A stretch of 64,000 nt of DNA, taken from positions 62,001 to 126,000 of the forward strand of contig NZ_RYFF01000003.1 of the NCBI RefSeq assembly GCF_004138165.1, written 5' to 3'. The position numbers and the translations under genes are program-made. The first letter of the stretch is position 1; every line of letters begins with the position of its first letter. Positions 19,841-29,300 of the stretch are shown piece after piece. This DNA is from Candidatus Chloroploca sp. Khr17. Lineage in GTDB: Bacteria; Chloroflexota; Chloroflexia; Chloroflexales; Chloroflexaceae. The notes below the pieces were generated by a model. It saw only the letters and a list, made by a program, of their open reading frames with translations. It was not told where the DNA came from and did no database searches.

Positions 19841-20089
19841 CTCCTTGTCCTACATAGACAATACAAAGCCAGGGGGCAAGGCACACTGCCTTCCCACAGA
19901 CTTCTCACGATAAAGCGGGGCCGCTGCCCCTTACACATCAAAATGAACCTGGAAAGCGGGCCGTAGGCCCTCATGTAGCTCGCTTCTGCTCACACAAGCT
20001 ACGAGCGAAGCAGGAGTAGTCGCCGTTGCGTTTTTAGTCTGCTGGCAATCATACTCGATCTTCCCATCCATTTCAAGCAACATAACGTA

Positions 20090-20335
20090 CGATCTCTATA
20101 ATTCTTGCTTATAGTTTTGCACGGTGCTCTAGGGCTGAAACTTTCGATTCTAGTGCTTGATTTACGTGTTTATGTTGACAACTATGAACGATTAATGTGG
20201 ATAACTTTTCGTGGTGTCATGGCTTTTTGGATGGTGCGAGAGCATTGCAGTGGCTTGGAAGCCCTGTTGTGAGCCAAGCAATGCTTCGCAACAAAATTGT
20301 GGATAACTGGGGGGTGAGTGTGGACAACGCGTGGG
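20090..20335. other. Candidate replication origin (oriC) with DnaA boxes
   Basis: The gap between dnaA and scpB has two perfect DnaA boxes in the same orientation (TGTGGATAA at 20196-20204 and 20298-20306). There is also a one-mismatch box (TGTGGACAA at 20319-20327) and a weaker one near 20174. An AT-richer stretch at about 20090-20195 could be the unwinding element. Against this, gene orientation does not switch here: genes on both sides run on the - strand. Box clustering could also reflect dnaA autoregulation. Confidence 0.6.
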
Positions 20336-20863
20336 TTATTGCGCCGCTTCGACCTGGGGAAGATCGAGGGGCGGCAGATCGGCGAGGCTAAGCAGGCCAA
20401 ATTGTTGCAGAAAGGCGGGCGTCGTGGCATAGAGAATCGGTCGACCGACGGTTTCGAGGCGCCCGGCCTCGCTGATCAGGTCACGGGCAAGCAGGGCGCG
20501 CAGCGTGCCGCTACTATCCACCCCGCGGATCGCGTCGACCTGGGCGCGGGTGAGCGGCTGGCGGTAGGCGATAATGGCCAGCACTTCGAGCGCAGCGTTG
20601 GAGAGCCGTCCACTGGCCTGGAGCCCGAGCAGCCGTGCGATGGCTGGCGTAGCCTCTGGCGCACTGACCAGTTGCAGTCCGTCACCGTGGCGCTGGAGGC
20701 GGATGCCACGGGTCTGCAAGTGCGTTGCCAGTTCTTGCAAAGCCTGTTCCACCGCCTCTGTTGGTGCCTCAAGGGCTCGCACTAGATCAGCCAGCGTCAG
20801 TGGCTCACCCGCTACAAAAAGCAGACTCTCGACCAGTTGACCCAGACTCGCTTCACTCTCCAT
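20336..20863 (-). CDS. scpB: Segregation and condensation protein B (ScpB)
   Basis: The start at MESEASLGQ is chosen because an upstream in-frame extension would translate a hairpin at 20891-20935; a GAGG motif precedes the chosen codon. The 175-residue protein has the two winged-helix domains typical of ScpB, with LLFVAGEPLTLADLVRAL at the start and ALEVLAIIAYRQPLTRAQVDAIRGV in the second domain. A GRPILYATTPAFLQQFGL segment follows. ScpB works with ScpA and SMC in chromosome condensation. No scpA is adjacent in this window, and the stop borders the candidate origin. Confidence 0.92.
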   Translation of the reverse strand: MESEASLGQLVESLLFVAGEPLTLADLVRALEAPTEAVEQALQELATHLQTRGIRLQRHGDGLQLVSAPEATPAIARLLGLQASGRLSNAALEVLAIIAYRQPLTRAQVDAIRGVDSSGTLRALLARDLISEAGRLETVGRPILYATTPAFLQQFGLLSLADLPPLDLPQVEAAQ

Positions 20864-20890
20864 CACGGTAAACCTCAGCCCAATCATACT

Positions 20891-20935
20891 TATGCTTATG
20901 CAGAGGCCAGCAAAGCTGGCCTCTGCATAAGCATA
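20891..20935. repeat. Perfect 21-bp hairpin of the GCCAGC-NNN-GCTGGC family
   Basis: Arms 20891-20911 and 20915-20935 are perfect complements with the loop AAA; the tip is GCCAGC-AAA-GCTGGC. It lies between the stop of arsJ (20947) and the start of scpB (20863), both on the - strand, as expected for a terminator-like divider. Outer arms differ from the other two family members. Confidence 0.75.
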
Positions 20936-20946
20936 TCCTACCACAG

Positions 20947-22272
20947 CTATTCACCGAGGTCGCCGAGCGCAAGCGGGCGGGTGCGCGGGGCGATATGGCG
21001 AGGCAGCAGCAGCGAGATCAGGCCGGCCAGCAAGACAAAGGCCACCGAGGCCCAGAGACAGATGATCAGACCGCCATAGGTGCTTAGGCTCATCCCGATC
21101 TGGTAGAGTAACCCGGAGAGCACGGTTCCGGCGAGGCGCCCCATCGCATTCGCCATATAATAAAAGCCGACATTCATGGCTACTTTATCGCTGTCAGTAT
21201 ATGCAAGAATAAGGTAGGAATGCACGGCTGAATTGAAGGCGAAGACAATGCCAAAGATGATCAACCCGGTCACGACCGAAAAGGCTGGGGCCAACGCATT
21301 CATCAGGGCAAAGGCAATGGCTGCCGGAAACAAGGCCAGGGCAAAAGCGAGCATGGTCGCGGTACGGCCATCAGGCTCGTGATTGCCCTCGACGCGTCGG
21401 CGGATCAGGCGTGGGGTGGCGGCTTGCACCACGCCATAGCCAATTGTCCAGGCGGCCATAAACCCACCCGCGAGCCAGAAATCCCAGCCGAGCACGCTTA
21501 CAAAGAAGATCGGCAGCGCAACGACAAACCAGACATCCCGCGCCCCAAAAAGGAAGATCCGGGCGGCAGCCAGCAGATTGACGGCCCGGTTATGCGAAAA
21601 CATCTGGGTAAACTTCGCCTTCTTATTGGCCGTACCGAGATCGCCGCGCATCAAGAGCGCCGTAGTAACCAGCGCGGTCAGCACCAAGACGGCCAGCACC
21701 AGCATGGCGAGCTGAAACCCGATCAGGGTGAGCAGCAACGCCCCCAAAAAGAAGCCGACGCCCTTAATCGCATTCTTCGAACCGGTGAGCACACTCACCC
21801 AGGTATAGAGCTGCCCCTGGGTTTCGCCGGCCACTAGCTTGACCGCACTCTTGGACGACATCTTGGTCAGATCTTTGGCGATCCCCGAAAAGGCCTGCGC
21901 GAGCATCACATACGGCACCACCAAGAGTGACGGCGGCGCCAACGCAAGCAGACTCAACGCGAATATCTGTGTCCCAAGGCCGAGAAAGAGGGTTGTCTTG
22001 AGCCCGAAGCGAGCGCCCAGATAGCCACCAAACAGATTAGTGAGAATGCCAAAGATCTCATAAAAGAGGAAGAGCGAGGCGACCTGCAACGGCGTAAAGC
22101 CGAGTTGGTAGAAATAGAAGAGCACCAGCATCCGAATCGCGCCGTCAGTAAGCGTATCGGCCCAGTACGCAAACGTCACGAGCACATAATTGCGCAGGTT
22201 CGTGTGGCGCTGAGCCAGGGCCTCGGCCTCACCGAGGGGCGCTGGTGCTTGCGGCGTCCTGGTCGTGGTCAT
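20947..22272 (-). CDS. arsJ: ArsJ, MFS exporter of 1-arseno-3-phosphoglycerate
   Basis: The 441-residue major-facilitator protein closely follows the ArsJ family. It shows [24 protein letters not shown] near residue 26, [63 protein letters not shown] and [21 protein letters not shown]. In characterised systems, a dedicated GAPDH makes the unstable product 1-arseno-3-phosphoglycerate from arsenate and glyceraldehyde 3-phosphate, and ArsJ exports it. The GAPDH gene lies directly upstream and overlaps by four bases, which strongly supports the assignment. No arsR-like gene is seen nearby. Confidence 0.92.
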   Translation of the reverse strand: MTTTRTPQAPAPLGEAEALAQRHTNLRNYVLVTFAYWADTLTDGAIRMLVLFYFYQLGFTPLQVASLFLFYEIFGILTNLFGGYLGARFGLKTTLFLGLGTQIFALSLLALAPPSLLVVPYVMLAQAFSGIAKDLTKMSSKSAVKLVAGETQGQLYTWVSVLTGSKNAIKGVGFFLGALLLTLIGFQLAMLVLAVLVLTALVTTALLMRGDLGTANKKAKFTQMFSHNRAVNLLAAARIFLFGARDVWFVVALPIFFVSVLGWDFWLAGGFMAAWTIGYGVVQAATPRLIRRRVEGNHEPDGRTATMLAFALALFPAAIAFALMNALAPAFSVVTGLIIFGIVFAFNSAVHSYLILAYTDSDKVAMNVGFYYMANAMGRLAGTVLSGLLYQIGMSLSTYGGLIICLWASVAFVLLAGLISLLLPRHIAPRTRPLALGDLGE

Positions 22273-23276
22273 AACAACCCAGCCACCTTACGAGCCAGCT
22301 CAACCAGACGATTGGCATAGCCCCACTCATTATCGTACCAAGCATAGATCTTCACCTGGGTCTCATTCGTCACCATTGTACACGCCGCATCAACAATCGC
22401 CGAACGGGGATCGGTGACATAATCCATCGAAACGAGCGGGCGTGTCTCATAGCCAAGAATGCCGGCGAGCGGGCCAGCGGCGGCGGCCTGCAAGAGGGCA
22501 TTGACCTCGGCGACGCTGGTTGGGCGCGTGACTTCAAAGACACAATCGGTCAGCGAGGCATTGAGCAACGGAACGCGCACCGCCTGCCCATTGAGCTTGC
22601 CATTCAACTCGGGGAAGATCAGGCCAATCGCCGTAGCCGAACCGGTGGTCGTTGGCACAAGCGACAGACTCGAAGCTCGTGCGCGGCGCAGATCGGTGTG
22701 CGGCGAGTCATGTACCGTTTGCGTATTGGTTGAGCTATGCACCGTCGTAATCATGCCGTGCTTGATGCCAATGCCCTCGTGGATCACCTTGACCACCGGC
22801 CCGAGGCAATTGGTCGTACACGACGCTGCCGTCAACAGATGGTGGGTCGCGGGATCGTACCAATGGTCATTCACGCCCATCACAATATTGAGCGCCTCAC
22901 CCTTGACGGGGGCGGCCACGATCACCTTTTTGACCCCGGCGGCAAAATAGGGGGCCAATTGTTCGGGCGTACGGAACTTGCCGGTCGCCTCGATCACCAG
23001 ATCAACCCCGGCGTCGGCCCACGGCACGGCGGCGAGATCTTTGATGCGACTAAAACCAAGCGTCTGCCCATCAACCAACAACTGGTCACCCTCACCTGAA
23101 GCCTCGCGGCCCCAACGGCCATGCACCGAATCAAACATCAAGAGATGGGCACAGGCCGCCGCATCACCTGCAACCTCATTGACATGGACAAACTGCACCT
23201 CGGGCCAGCCCCACGCCGCACGCAACGCCAGCCGCCCGATCCGCCCAAAGCCATTCATACCAACCCGTACCGTCAC
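22269..23276 (-). CDS. gap: Glyceraldehyde-3-phosphate dehydrogenase, arsenate-detoxification type
   Basis: A 335-residue GAPDH with the NAD-binding start [13 protein letters not shown], the catalytic cysteine C153 in SCTTNCLGP, and the C-terminal [12 protein letters not shown]. In place of the usual N-D motif the dinucleotide region reads [15 protein letters not shown], followed by FDSVHGRW, as I associate with GAPDHs paired with ArsJ. It starts with GTG after an AGGAGAAGG site. The 3' end overlaps arsJ (ATGA), so the two are translationally coupled. It probably forms 1-arseno-3-phosphoglycerate for export. A role in ordinary glycolysis cannot be excluded. Confidence 0.9.
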   Translation of the reverse strand: MTVRVGMNGFGRIGRLALRAAWGWPEVQFVHVNEVAGDAAACAHLLMFDSVHGRWGREASGEGDQLLVDGQTLGFSRIKDLAAVPWADAGVDLVIEATGKFRTPEQLAPYFAAGVKKVIVAAPVKGEALNIVMGVNDHWYDPATHHLLTAASCTTNCLGPVVKVIHEGIGIKHGMITTVHSSTNTQTVHDSPHTDLRRARASSLSLVPTTTGSATAIGLIFPELNGKLNGQAVRVPLLNASLTDCVFEVTRPTSVAEVNALLQAAAAGPLAGILGYETRPLVSMDYVTDPRSAIVDAACTMVTNETQVKIYAWYDNEWGYANRLVELARKVAGLL

Positions 23277-23311
23277 AAGCCTTCTCCTCTACTACAACAA
23301 ATCTGATTGAT

Positions 23312-23340
23312 ATTATACGAGTTCAACCCGCTTCTGTCGA
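23312..23340 (-). promoter_or_regulatory. Predicted promoter of the gap-arsJ operon
   Basis: On the - strand a TCGACA -35 box (23335-23340), a 17-base spacer and a perfect TATAAT -10 box (23312-23317) lie 36 bases before the GTG start. An inverted repeat TAACAGAG-N10-CTCTGTTA at 23341-23366 abuts the -35 box and may be an operator. Activity is inferred from the motif only. Confidence 0.6.
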
Positions 23341-23517
23341 TAACAGAGCGCGTTAAGGCTCTGTTAAGTGAGGATTAAGACAGTTTAGATTGATATAATG
23401 ATGCACGTGCGGGCCAGGACAAGCCTGGGGGCGAGGGGGTCCCGCCCGCGAACGCACCCCGAGGGCGGGACGCCCGCGCTCCCTGGCGAAGGGTGAATAC
23501 GTACAGGTGAATATTTT

Positions 23518-23547
23518 TTGCGAGCATTGCCGAGAACGTGTTACAAT
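23518..23547 (+). promoter_or_regulatory. Predicted promoter of bioY
   Basis: A TTGCGA -35 box, an 18-base spacer and TACAAT -10 box end 41 bases before the bioY start. A second TATAAT occurs further upstream at 23394-23399 without a clear -35 partner. No BirA-like palindrome was recognised. Confidence 0.45.
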
Positions 23548-23587
23548 AGGCCCCATCATTCGTACGATCTATGAAGGAGTGACCTGT

Positions 23588-24229
23588 ATGACCACTGGCG
23601 TGACGACTGTTGGAACCCTGGCTGACCGCCTGGTCCCCGCCCGCGGGTCTCTAGCCAATCCCATTGTGCGTGATGGATTGCTGATCGTAGCCGGGACAAT
23701 CTTGATGGCAATGCTGGCGCGGATCAGCATTCAGTTGCCCTTCACCCCCGTGCCAATCACTGGTCAGACGCTTGGCGTCTATCTGATTGGTGCCCTGTAC
23801 GGCCCGCGGTTGGGGGCGCTGACCCTGCTCGCCTACCTGGGTCAGGGTCTCTTGGGCTTGCCGGTCTTCTCGATGGGCACGAGCGCATGGAGTCCGAGCC
23901 GCATTCCGGGGCTGCCGGTCATCTTTGGGCCAACAGCTGGCTACCTTTTTGCCTTCCCGGTGGCCGCAGCAGTTGTTGGTTATCTAGCGAACCGTGGTTG
24001 GGATCGCAAAGTACGCACGGCCCTGCCTGCAATGCTCGCCGGCGAAGCGATCATCCTGGTGATGGGCTTCACATGGCTTGTGGTTGCCACCGCGATGTTG
24101 ACGGGCAGTGTCAGCATTTCCACCCTGCTGGTTGCCGCCGTGATCCCCTTCTTGCCAGGGGCAGCGATCAAGATTGGCCTTGCCGCAGTCGCCTTGCCGA
24201 GTGGCTGGCGCCTGTTTGGTCATCGGTAG
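23588..24229 (+). CDS. bioY: BioY, substrate-binding membrane subunit of a biotin ECF transporter
   Basis: The start MTTGVTTVG follows an AAGGAG site by eight bases; the longer upstream frame is discounted. The 213-residue protein has about six helices and the BioY signatures RISIQLPFTPVPITGQTLGV, GALYGPRLGALTLLAYLGQG, LGLPVFS and GPTAGYLFAFP. BioY is the S-component that captures biotin. It works alone or with the energising EcfA/EcfT module, genes for which are not in this window. The gene is followed by a hairpin terminator and a tRNA-Arg gene on the same strand. Confidence 0.93.
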   Translation: MTTGVTTVGTLADRLVPARGSLANPIVRDGLLIVAGTILMAMLARISIQLPFTPVPITGQTLGVYLIGALYGPRLGALTLLAYLGQGLLGLPVFSMGTSAWSPSRIPGLPVIFGPTAGYLFAFPVAAAVVGYLANRGWDRKVRTALPAMLAGEAIILVMGFTWLVVATAMLTGSVSISTLLVAAVIPFLPGAAIKIGLAAVALPSGWRLFGHR

Positions 24230-24248
24230 TTCATTGTGTTTCAGTGAG

Positions 24249-24274
24249 CGTTGGCCCATTGCGGTGGGCCAACG
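24249..24274 (+). terminator. Hairpin terminator after bioY
   Basis: A ten-base-pair stem (CGTTGGCCCA with TGGGCCAACG) and six-base loop lie 19 bases after the bioY stop and are followed by TTTA. The position and shape fit a factor-independent terminator, though the T run is short. Confidence 0.6.
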
Positions 24275-24377
24275 TTTACCGTGTGATCAAACCTGGTTTG
24301 CTGGGCTTTTTCGGAGGGCTTGCGCCCCTCAAACCCTCTTTGGTGGGTCTGTCAACGGGCCGGATTGCAAATGATAT

Positions 24378-24453
24378 GCCCCCGTAGCTCAGAGGATAGA
24401 GCAGCAGTTTCCTAAACTGCGTGTCGGCCGTTCGAGTCGGCCCGGGGGCGCCA
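24378..24453 (+). tRNA. tRNA-Arg, anticodon CCU
   Basis: A full cloverleaf is visible. The acceptor arms are GCCCCCG (24378-24384) and CGGGGGC (24443-24449). A D arm with GCTC and GAGC follows. The anticodon stem is GCAGT/ACTGC with loop TTCCTAA giving anticodon CCT. The T arm is GGCCG/CGGCC with loop TTCGAGT. The discriminator is G and the CCA end is encoded. It should read AGG codons. No integrase gene adjoins it. Confidence 0.95.
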
Positions 24454-24516
24454 CTGTTTAGGGCTTTCTAGCCAAAGCCCACGTCGAAGTCGTCTGATGC
24501 CACAATGTGCGCTCAC

Positions 24517-24990
24517 TTACCGATCAAAGCTTGCTTCAAGCCGCTCGGCGAGGGCATCAGTCAGCATGCGCCGGGTTCGGGGCACGAGGGGCGGCAGTTG
24601 GTCCGGCAGAAAGAAGCCTGTACCGACATTTTCGTGCCCCGTCGGGGTCAGGGTACCGCTCGCGATGCGCGCCCGAAAGAAGATCGTGAGGATCTGAGCC
24701 TGATCGCCGTTGGGGTAAGTCCACTGAAAATCGTGGCCGCCATAGACGCCGATCAAGCGCTCGGCTTCGAGGTGCAGCCCAGTCTCTTCAGCGACCTCGC
24801 GCGCCATGCCATGCGCCGGAACTTCGTCAAGCGCAATGGTGCCTCCCGGCACATCCCACAACATCACGTCGGCGCGCCGACACAGCAGGATCGCGCCTTC
24901 TTCGTTGCGCACAAAAGCGCACGCCCGTACTTGCAAGATCCGTTGGTGTCCGACGTAGCTTCGCAGCCAGCGGGTATATTTAATGGTCAT
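24517..24990 (-). CDS. Nudix hydrolase
   Basis: The 157-residue protein has a complete Nudix box, GGTIALDEVPAHGMAREVAEETGL near residues 50-73, fitting GX5EX7REUXEEXGU. Upstream of it is ACAFVRNEEGAILLCRR, typical of the fold. Nudix enzymes hydrolyse nucleoside diphosphates linked to other groups; the substrate cannot be read from this sequence. It is the last gene of a - strand run with the SUMF1-like gene, which ends 12 bases upstream, so co-transcription is likely. Confidence 0.9.
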   Translation of the reverse strand: MTIKYTRWLRSYVGHQRILQVRACAFVRNEEGAILLCRRADVMLWDVPGGTIALDEVPAHGMAREVAEETGLHLEAERLIGVYGGHDFQWTYPNGDQAQILTIFFRARIASGTLTPTGHENVGTGFFLPDQLPPLVPRTRRMLTDALAERLEASFDR

Positions 24991-25002
24991 TCGTGGATCC
25001 TT

Positions 25003-25779
25003 CTAGATCGCGAGGCGAAAACCCGTAAATTCGTTGCGGACGGTTGGCGCAAGCCGAAAGCGACACGCACACCGGGCATAGCCCTGTGGGTTGACATAAC
25101 ATCCACCACGCATAATGCGCCGCCCCTCACGCGTTGGATCTTCGCGTCCGTCATGACGCTGATACGGGTACAATGCGTCAAGGCTCGCGGTCCATTCCCA
25201 CACATTGCCCGCCATGTCATGTGCGCCGATGGGGCTGATGCCTTCGGGCCGGCTGCCGACAACGCTGCTACTGCCAAGGTTGCTTTCGCGCGTGTTGGCC
25301 AACTCAGCCCGAAATTCGTCGCCCCACGGAAACCGTCGTCCATCAGTGCCTCGTGCCGAGCGCTCCCATTCCGCTTCGCTGGGCAGCCGGAAGTGGTATG
25401 GTGCCGCAAGGCCTGGCACCACAATCGGTGTTTGGTGCAGCGACGCGGTGAGCCATTGGCAGAAGGCGACGGCCTCGTGCCAGTTGATATCAACCACCGG
25501 GTGATCGTGCAGAGCTACCGGGGGGAGCGTGCCACGCCAATGGAGTGGTGGTGTGATGCCGGTGGCACGCACAAAGGGGGCATAGAGCGCATTTGTCACG
25601 GGTGTTGCGGCGAGGGCAAAAGCCGGGAGCGCGACCTCGTGTTGCGGTGCCTCTTCACGATAGCTCTCACGGGTGCCACCATAGCGCCGCGCGAGCGCTG
25701 ACAGATCGCGCTCGGACGTACCCATACGGAAGATACCGGCAGGGACATGCAGAAAGATGGGCAGCAGATCAGCGTTCAT
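25003..25779 (-). CDS. SUMF1/formylglycine-generating enzyme-like domain protein
   Basis: The 258-residue protein is nearly all one FGE-sulfatase-like domain. It shows VPAGIFRMGT at the start, ATPVTNALYAPFV, HPVVDINWHEAVAFCQWL, RLPSEAEWERSARG, FPWGD, DMAGNVWEWTASL and RIMRGGCYV, ending FRLAPTVRNEFTGFRLAI. The cysteine pair of true formylglycine-generating enzymes is not clearly in place (GGCYVNPQGYARCACRF). It is therefore more likely one of the related proteins of unknown activity than a sulfatase activator. No sulfatase gene adjoins. It overlaps the preceding gene by 11 bases and sits in an operon with a TPR protein. Confidence 0.85.
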   Translation of the reverse strand: MNADLLPIFLHVPAGIFRMGTSERDLSALARRYGGTRESYREEAPQHEVALPAFALAATPVTNALYAPFVRATGITPPLHWRGTLPPVALHDHPVVDINWHEAVAFCQWLTASLHQTPIVVPGLAAPYHFRLPSEAEWERSARGTDGRRFPWGDEFRAELANTRESNLGSSSVVGSRPEGISPIGAHDMAGNVWEWTASLDALYPYQRHDGREDPTREGRRIMRGGCYVNPQGYARCACRFRLAPTVRNEFTGFRLAI

Positions 25780-26377
25780 AAATCCGATCTAGACGGGCCA
25801 GTTCCCGTGTGTAGACAGTCTGCGCAAAATGTTCAATCTCGGTTACGTTGCGCACCGCGTCATAGCCTTTGACAAGGAAATCGTGCGCGACCTCGATCCC
25901 AGCCAATTTGGCGACCAGGCGGGAACGGTGCAGGCCGATCCCAAGCAACTGGGAACGTGAGAGCCGAAAGACATTGTAGAGGCTTGTGTCAACCAGCTTC
26001 AACTGAGTCAGGCGGTCATCATAGTTGTCGGTGAGCCGATAAAAATAGTCGTACGTCGCTTCGTCAAAATCAGTGCCCGTATTGTGACGAAACATCAGAC
26101 GGGCTAACCCCCCGTCAAGTTTGTTGGTGAGATCGAGCAGTTCGAGGACAACCTCAACATCACGTACATGAACCCCCGGCAGCATTTGCAAAATATGCTG
26201 CAGCCGACGGGCACCCGCATCCCGCGCGGTAAAATCCCGCGGGCCGTACATTTCCGAAAAAAAGAACTCACCGACGAGATCGTACTGCGGGATCTCGGCC
26301 AGATCGCTATAGTCGCGCCGGAGGCGGTTGGATTGGAAGATCTGCAGCGCGATGCGGTATTGTGTCAGAGTTGTCAT
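25769..26377 (-). CDS. Conserved hypothetical protein, mainly helical
   Basis: A 202-residue soluble protein, strongly predicted helical, with FFFSEMYGPRDFTARDAGARR near residue 38 and a charged C-terminus (TRELARLDRIYER). The FYGPxDFxxRD element recurs in bacterial proteins of unknown function that I recall but cannot name. Its start codon overlaps the stop of the TPR gene by one base (TGATG), and its 3' end overlaps the SUMF1-like gene by 11 bases. It is therefore translationally coupled to both and likely works with them. No catalytic motif is visible. Confidence 0.6.
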   Translation of the reverse strand: MTTLTQYRIALQIFQSNRLRRDYSDLAEIPQYDLVGEFFFSEMYGPRDFTARDAGARRLQHILQMLPGVHVRDVEVVLELLDLTNKLDGGLARLMFRHNTGTDFDEATYDYFYRLTDNYDDRLTQLKLVDTSLYNVFRLSRSQLLGIGLHRSRLVAKLAGIEVAHDFLVKGYDAVRNVTEIEHFAQTVYTRELARLDRIYER

Positions 26378-29300
26378 CAGGTCAAACGATCAAGCTGCAC
26401 ACGAGCGCGGGCGGCAAAGTCGCTCGATGCGTCGAGCTGGATAACCGTGCGGTAAGCACGGATAGCTTCTGCGGTATTGCCCATCGCCTCGGCGACGAGC
26501 CCACGATAAAACATGGCTTCGACAAAATCAGGCCGGTACGTAAGCGCCTGGTCAAAGGCGTTCGCGGCGGCGGCATAACGTCCCTGAGCATAATAGGCTC
26601 GCCCGAGCCAGTAGGCCGCATCAGGAAAGTTGGCCTCGAGCTGAATGGCCCGGTTGAGATCATCCATCGCTTGTTCTTCATTGTTCTGTTGAAGGGCAAG
26701 CACCCCTCGCCGGTAGAAGGTCTCTGCAATGGTATTATTTGCGGCAATTGATTGATTATATGCGTTCATCGCCTCCTTGTGACGCTGTTGTTCCTGCAAG
26801 AGTTTGCCTTGGAAGAGCAGGGCTTCGGCGTAGGTGGGCCGTTGTGCAAGCCCCTGATTGACAATCTCCAGGGCAAGGTTGCTCTCACCCTGGGCATGAC
26901 GGGTCTGCGCTAGCCCGAGATAGGCTTCGGCAAAGCCTGGATCCAGGGCGAGGGCCTGGTTGTAGCGTTCGGCGGCCCCATAGAAGTCGCCCCGGCGCAA
27001 GAGGCTCTCGCCCACCCAGAACTGGGCATGCGCACTGGTTGGGCCATCAGGCAGCGCCGCCGCTGCTTCGAAATAGCTCTGCGCAAAGCCCCAGTTGTCT
27101 TGCGCCACGGCAATCATGCCGAGGCCAAGTTGGGCGTTGACGCGATTTGGGTCGAGACGGGTCGCCTGAGTGTAAAATTCACTTGCCAGGCTCAAATTGT
27201 CGCTGCGTCGGTGAAGATCGCCAAGTGCGATCAGAGCCTGCACGCGCAGATCGACCAGGGTGGGGTCGGAACTGCCTGCGGTCAATTCGAGCACGCGCTG
27301 CTGTTCGCCGATCGCGGCCTCAAGTTGCCCACGGGCGGCATAGGCCTCCCCCAGTTTGAAGTGTACCTGGGCGACGCCAGGTTGTGCGGCAAGAGCTTCA
27401 CGGTAGGCAGTGATCGCCTGATCATAGGTACCGTGGGTCATAAAGGCATCACCAATGCGTTCCAGCGCCTTGGGATCACGCAGGCCCTGTTCGAGAATCG
27501 CCTCGTATTCACGATCGGCCTTCGCCGGATCATTCAGGGGCCCGTGGTAGAGATCGGCAAGCACAAGCCGTGCATCAAGGTTGGTGCTCTCAAAACGAAG
27601 GGCGTCGCGAAGGGCGCGTTCGGCTCCTTCGTAATCACCCAGGCGCATCAGCGTTTCGCCAAGCTCAAAGGCCGCTGTGCTATTGCGTCGCTCAAGCCGT
27701 AACGCATCACGGTAGATATCGCGGGCACGTTCAGGATGACCAGCATCATTATATAAACGCGCCAGTTCAATCGCTGCCATGGCGTTCGTGGTGCTCAAGT
27801 CGAGCAATTGGGCTTCGGCCTCGGCCCAGCTATCTGGCCCACTGAGCCGTAACAGGCGCGCATAGCTGATCGTCGTCAGCGATCCGGGCCGGAGCTCTTG
27901 CAACGCTGCGTAGTGGGTGAGGGCGGTGGCCCAATCGCCCTGTGCCTCGGCAATCCGGGCCAGGGCGACATGACTTGGAAAGAAGGCACTGTTGCGCGCC
28001 AGCGCCTCGTTGAAGAAACGCGTCGCCTCGCCCTGCTCACCTCGCGCAAAAGCGACCATGCCCTGCCCAAAATAGCCCTCTGGTTGTTGTGGGGCCACCT
28101 GGATCGCTTGATCATACCGCTCACCGGCTCGCTCTTGCTGACCCTGCAGGCGGTACATGCGCCCGAGTGCATTGACAACGGCAGGGATATTTGGATTGCG
28201 CTGATCAAGTTCATCAAGCACGGCGAGACTCGTCGAACGGGACGCCCCGGTGCCAAAGAGGGCCGCCAGAAAGCCTGGTTGTTCACTCAGCGTGGTGCGC
28301 TCGATCTCACCATGCACTAGGGCATAATAGTAGCGCTGACGGTCGCGGTTGCGTTCCGACCCTGCCGCCTGGGCACTCGCGAGCAACCCTGTTCCGGGGA
28401 ATGCGGCGGCTTCGGTGACGGCGTGGCGTCGCCACTGGATGCTCTCTGCTTCGCTTGCCTCAAACGCACGCTGCAGATCAGCGAGGATCGGGCGTAACGA
28501 ACTAACTGGTTGCTCCGGGGCGATTTCGAGCTCCCAGATCAGTTGTCCTCTGGTTTCAAGTTGGCGGGCAAGCGCGAGCAGGGCTTGCTCCTCATACAGA
28601 CGAGCTTCATGCCGCTGATTGAACATCACGCGCAATGGCGTCGGGACGAGCCGTGGATCCCGGCGCATCTGGTGTTCCGCCGCTTCTAGCGTGGTGCTCG
28701 CCGCCTGCAATTGTCCGGTCTCACGATAGCCAGTTGTTAATTCAAACAAGAGCGGGGCGCTGGCTGGTAACAGATTCTGGGCCTGCTTGAGTTCAACCAG
28801 GGCATCGGCAGGCCGTTGCTCACGGAAGGCAAGCAGCGCCAGGTTGACCCGTAGCTCGCCGAGATCGCGTCCATCGAGTCGGCGCACAGCTTCGGCATAA
28901 GCAGCCAGCGCTTCGGGGTTGCCGCCATCAAAGAGGATCGCCCCGAGATTATTGGCGAGCAGCGCCTGCTCATGTCCCGGGAGGGCAAGCGCCTGGCGGT
29001 ACTGGGTTGCTGCTTCATTAGCAAGCCCACGCGCCCAGAAGATATTGCCGCGCAGGGCATAGATCAAAGGATTTTCAAGCGCCGCATAGTCTTCTTGCAA
29101 CTGATCAAGGCGGTTCAAGGCACGATCTGGTTCGCCCATGGCATAGTCGTAGAGCGCCACGACGAAGGGGGCAAGCACCGCTTGGCCGTTGATCGCTTCG
29201 GTCGTCAGCATATAGCTTCGGGGCAGCGCAAACCGACTGAGATAGCCATCCCAGGCGTTCGGGCCATAGATCCCGGTGGGGTTATAGATAAGGAACGGGC

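Noticed and set aside
24378-24453. tRNA-Arg as attachment site of the island
   Set aside because: The island begins 6.5 kb away and no repeated 3' tRNA end was noticed at the other side.
25003-25779. True formylglycine-generating enzyme
   Set aside because: The expected catalytic cysteine pair is not clearly aligned and no sulfatase gene is near.
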